From an uncultured Eubacteriales bacterium (GTDB taxonomy: Bacteria; Bacillota; Clostridia; Christensenellales; Aristaeellaceae): a stretch of DNA of 14,874 nucleotides. The translations under genes and the position numbers were made by a program. Where the stretch lies: the NCBI GenBank assembly GCA_900553315.1, contig USCW01000023.1, forward strand, positions 1-14,874. The letters are read 5' to 3'. This document shows positions 13,557 to 14,874 of this stretch, piece by piece. The notes under the pieces were generated by a model that was not told the origin of the DNA, made no database searches, and saw only the letters and a program-made list of their open reading frames with translations. Within the stretch, counting starts at the first letter, position 1; each line of letters opens with the position of its first letter.

Positions 13557-13919
13557 TTCAGCGCGGCGCTTGAGTGGCTGGAAGAAACGGACGTGGCTCA
13601 GGCTGAAAGCTGGAGCCGGGGTCTGGCTACGCTTGCAGAAGAAGAGCTTAAAAAACGCCCCGGTTTCCGCTCGTTCCGCGTGCAGGATTCCAGCCTGCTC
13701 GCCTTTGATTTTGCAGGCGTGCATCACAGTGATATGGTCACGCTGCTGGCGGAATATGGCATCGCCCTGCGCGCCGGACAGCACTGCGCCCAGCCGCTGC
13801 TGGCAGCGCTTGGCGTTAGCGGTACGCTACGTGCTTCCTTCGCGCCTTACAACACACAAAGCGATGTTGACGCGCTGGTTGCCGCCGTTGACCGCGCCCT
13901 TGAATTACTGGTGGATTAA
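13533..13919 (+). CDS. csdA: Cysteine desulfurase CsdA, C-terminal fragment (5' part missing)
   Basis: From PNVAGVIG onward the frame gives about 128 residues nearly identical to the end of E. coli CsdA, whose full length is about 400. Visible are SAALEWL, QDSSLLAFDFAGVHHSDMVT and GIALRAGQHCAQPLLAALG, the last containing the catalytic persulfide cysteine (C550 of the joined frame), and the end DALVAAVDRALELLVD. The PLP-binding lysine and all of the N-terminal two thirds are absent. CsdA removes sulfur from cysteine and passes it to CsdE. Its stop overlaps the csdE start (TAATG), as expected for the real csdAE operon. The missing half results from the join with oadB and not from a biological truncation. 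Confidence 0.95.
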   Translation, partial: PNVAGVIGFSAALEWLEETDVAQAESWSRGLATLAEEELKKRPGFRSFRVQDSSLLAFDFAGVHHSDMVTLLAEYGIALRAGQHCAQPLLAALGVSGTLRASFAPYNTQSDVDALVAAVDRALELLVD

Positions 13920-14365
13920 TGACTAGCGCTGCTTTAGCCGGGCATCCGTTCGGCACGGTCATCACAGAAGAGACCTTAAAACAGACCTTCGCCCCGCTTA
14001 CACAGTGGGAAGATAAATATCGCCAACTGATCCTGCTGGGTAAACAGCTCCCTGCGCTTTCAGACGATCTCAAAGCGCAGGCGAAAGAGATTGCAGGCTG
14101 TGAAAACCGCGTCTGGCTGGGGTATAGCCTCTCCGGCGAGAAACTGCACTTCTTTGGCGACAGCGAAGGCCGTATCGTCAGAGGGCTGCTGGCGGTGCTG
14201 TTAACCGCAGTGGAAGGGAAAAACGCGGCGGAATTGCTGGCACATTCGCCGCTGGCGTTGTTTGATGAACTTGGGCTGCGCGCCCAGCTCAGCGCCTCGC
14301 GCGGTCAGGGGTTGATCGCGCTCAGCGACGCGGTACAGGACGCAGCGCGTCAGGCTCAGGCCTGA
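13919..14365 (+). CDS. csdE: Sulfur acceptor protein CsdE
   Basis: This 148-residue SufE-family protein accepts persulfide sulfur from CsdA. The core LTQWEDKYRQLILLGKQLP, the acceptor cysteine in AGCENRVWLGYS (about residue 60) and HFFGDSEGRIVRGLLAVLLT are essentially those of E. coli CsdE, as is SPLALFDELGLRAQLSASRG near the end. The start overlaps the csdA stop by one base, and the last ten bases overlap the convergent tcdA (14356-14365). CsdE and CsdA supply the sulfur relay linked to TcdA and tRNA modification in enterobacteria. The sequence differs from E. coli in scattered places, more like Klebsiella, Enterobacter or Citrobacter; the genus is not resolved. Confidence 0.97.
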   Translation: MTSAALAGHPFGTVITEETLKQTFAPLTQWEDKYRQLILLGKQLPALSDDLKAQAKEIAGCENRVWLGYSLSGEKLHFFGDSEGRIVRGLLAVLLTAVEGKNAAELLAHSPLALFDELGLRAQLSASRGQGLIALSDAVQDAARQAQA

Positions 14366-14874
14366 CGTTCCGCCTTCGCCATCATCTTCTTCAGGGCGTG
14401 AGAGACCGCCACAAAGCCAAAGGAGGCGGTCACCATGGTGGCCGCACCAAAGCCGGAGGCGCAATCCATTCGTTTTGGCCCTTCCGCCGTACTCTTCATC
14501 GCACAGACAGACCCATCTGCCTGGGGATAAACCAGCGCTTCAGTTGAGAACACACAGTCAACACCCAGCTTGCCTTTGCTGTTCTTCACCACGTTGAAGT
14601 CGCTTTTCAGACGTTCGCGAAGCTTGGCGGCCAGCGGATCCTGGATCGTTTTCGCCAGATCGGCCACCTGGATCTGCGTCGGATCGATTTGACCGCCCGC
14701 CCCGCCCGTCGTGACCAGCGGCACCTTGTAGCGACGGCAGTATGCGATCAGCGCCGCTTTTGGCCGCACGCTGTCGATAGCGTCAATCACATAGCTGTAG
14801 CCTTTGCTCATGTACTCCGCGACGTTATCTGCCGTCACAAAATCGTCGATCACCGTCACGCGGCACTCGGGGTT
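14356..14874 (-). CDS. tcdA: tRNA threonylcarbamoyladenosine dehydratase TcdA (CsdL), N-terminus off the window
   Basis: About 172 C-terminal residues are present, running off the right edge; the first visible residues are NPECRVTVIDDFVTADN, so the start codon lies beyond 14874. TcdA is an E1-like ATP-dependent enzyme that cyclises t6A37 to ct6A37 in tRNAs reading ANN codons. Visible parts include SYVIDAIDSVRPKAALIAYC (the E1-like Rossmann region), LVTTGGAGGQIDPTQIQVAD, RLKSDFNVVKNSKGKLGVDC and the C-terminal membrane-type segment GFGAATMVTASFGFVAVSHA. It converges on csdE as in E. coli, which supports the enterobacterial origin of this segment. Confidence 0.96.
   Translation of the reverse strand, partial: NPECRVTVIDDFVTADNVAEYMSKGYSYVIDAIDSVRPKAALIAYCRRYKVPLVTTGGAGGQIDPTQIQVADLAKTIQDPLAAKLRERLKSDFNVVKNSKGKLGVDCVFSTEALVYPQADGSVCAMKSTAEGPKRMDCASGFGAATMVTASFGFVAVSHALKKMMAKAERQA

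Noticed and set aside
12648..13784. 378-codon open frame on the minus strand opposite oadB and csdA
   Set aside because: It crosses the chimeric junction, has shadow-type composition and lies against well-recognised genes on the other strand.
12138..13919. Novel OadB-CsdA fusion enzyme
   Set aside because: The change falls exactly in a word shared by both families, loses essential parts of both proteins, and is followed by further enterobacterial genes; an assembly chimera explains all of it.
1..14874. CRISPR arrays, tRNA or rRNA genes, insertion sequences, phage or defence genes
   Set aside because: I saw no regularly spaced repeats, tRNA-like folds, rRNA, transposase or defence-type proteins on either strand.

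Overview
The window reads as two unrelated genomes joined in one contig. Positions 1 to about 13,550 look like a member of the Bacillota, class Clostridia, probably gut-associated: consensus sigma-A promoters, strong AGGAGG-type ribosome binding sites, a T-box riboswitch, and a biotin-dependent sodium-pump decarboxylase operon typical of anaerobic fermenters. I cannot name the genus. Positions from about 13,550 to the end are Enterobacteriaceae: the 3' end of csdA, all of csdE, and a convergent partial tcdA, in the order known from E. coli and its relatives. The switch happens inside a 24-base stretch (13533-13556) encoding PNVAGVIG, a peptide found near the C-terminus of OadB-type proteins and also inside CsdA. 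It is most likely an assembly chimera and not a natural fusion.

Layout of the clostridial part. A complex hairpin (16-70) precedes ygiQ (192-2138, +), a radical SAM protein with a perfect promoter. A convergent gap follows, holding two abutting long hairpins (2171-2265). Next comes a minus-strand operon read from right to left: a class I aminotransferase, tyrS and yigZ (5376 down to 2273). Its leader (about 5682-5412) is a complete T-box whose features fit tRNA-Tyr: a UAC specifier, a UGGUACC bulge, and mutually exclusive antiterminator and terminator helices. The operon therefore appears to sense uncharged tRNA-Tyr and couples aminotransferase and tyrosyl-tRNA synthetase expression.

Divergent from it is uppP (5835-6698, +), then a terminator that abuts the ribosome binding site of a NapH-like membrane polyferredoxin (6798-7634), then a small membrane-anchored coiled-coil protein (7708-8013). 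An rlmI-like methyltransferase lies on the minus strand (9238-8066) with its own promoter and terminator. Between it and the next operon is a free-standing small RNA gene (about 9396-9637) with a perfect promoter, a long closing stem, a 6S-like bubble and a strong terminator. I call it a candidate 6S RNA.

The last clostridial operon (9807 to the junction, +) encodes a carboxyltransferase, an OadG-like membrane subunit, a biotin carrier and the beta sodium-pump subunit. Together these would decarboxylate an acyl-CoA or oxo acid and export sodium. The beta subunit loses its last residues at the chimeric junction.
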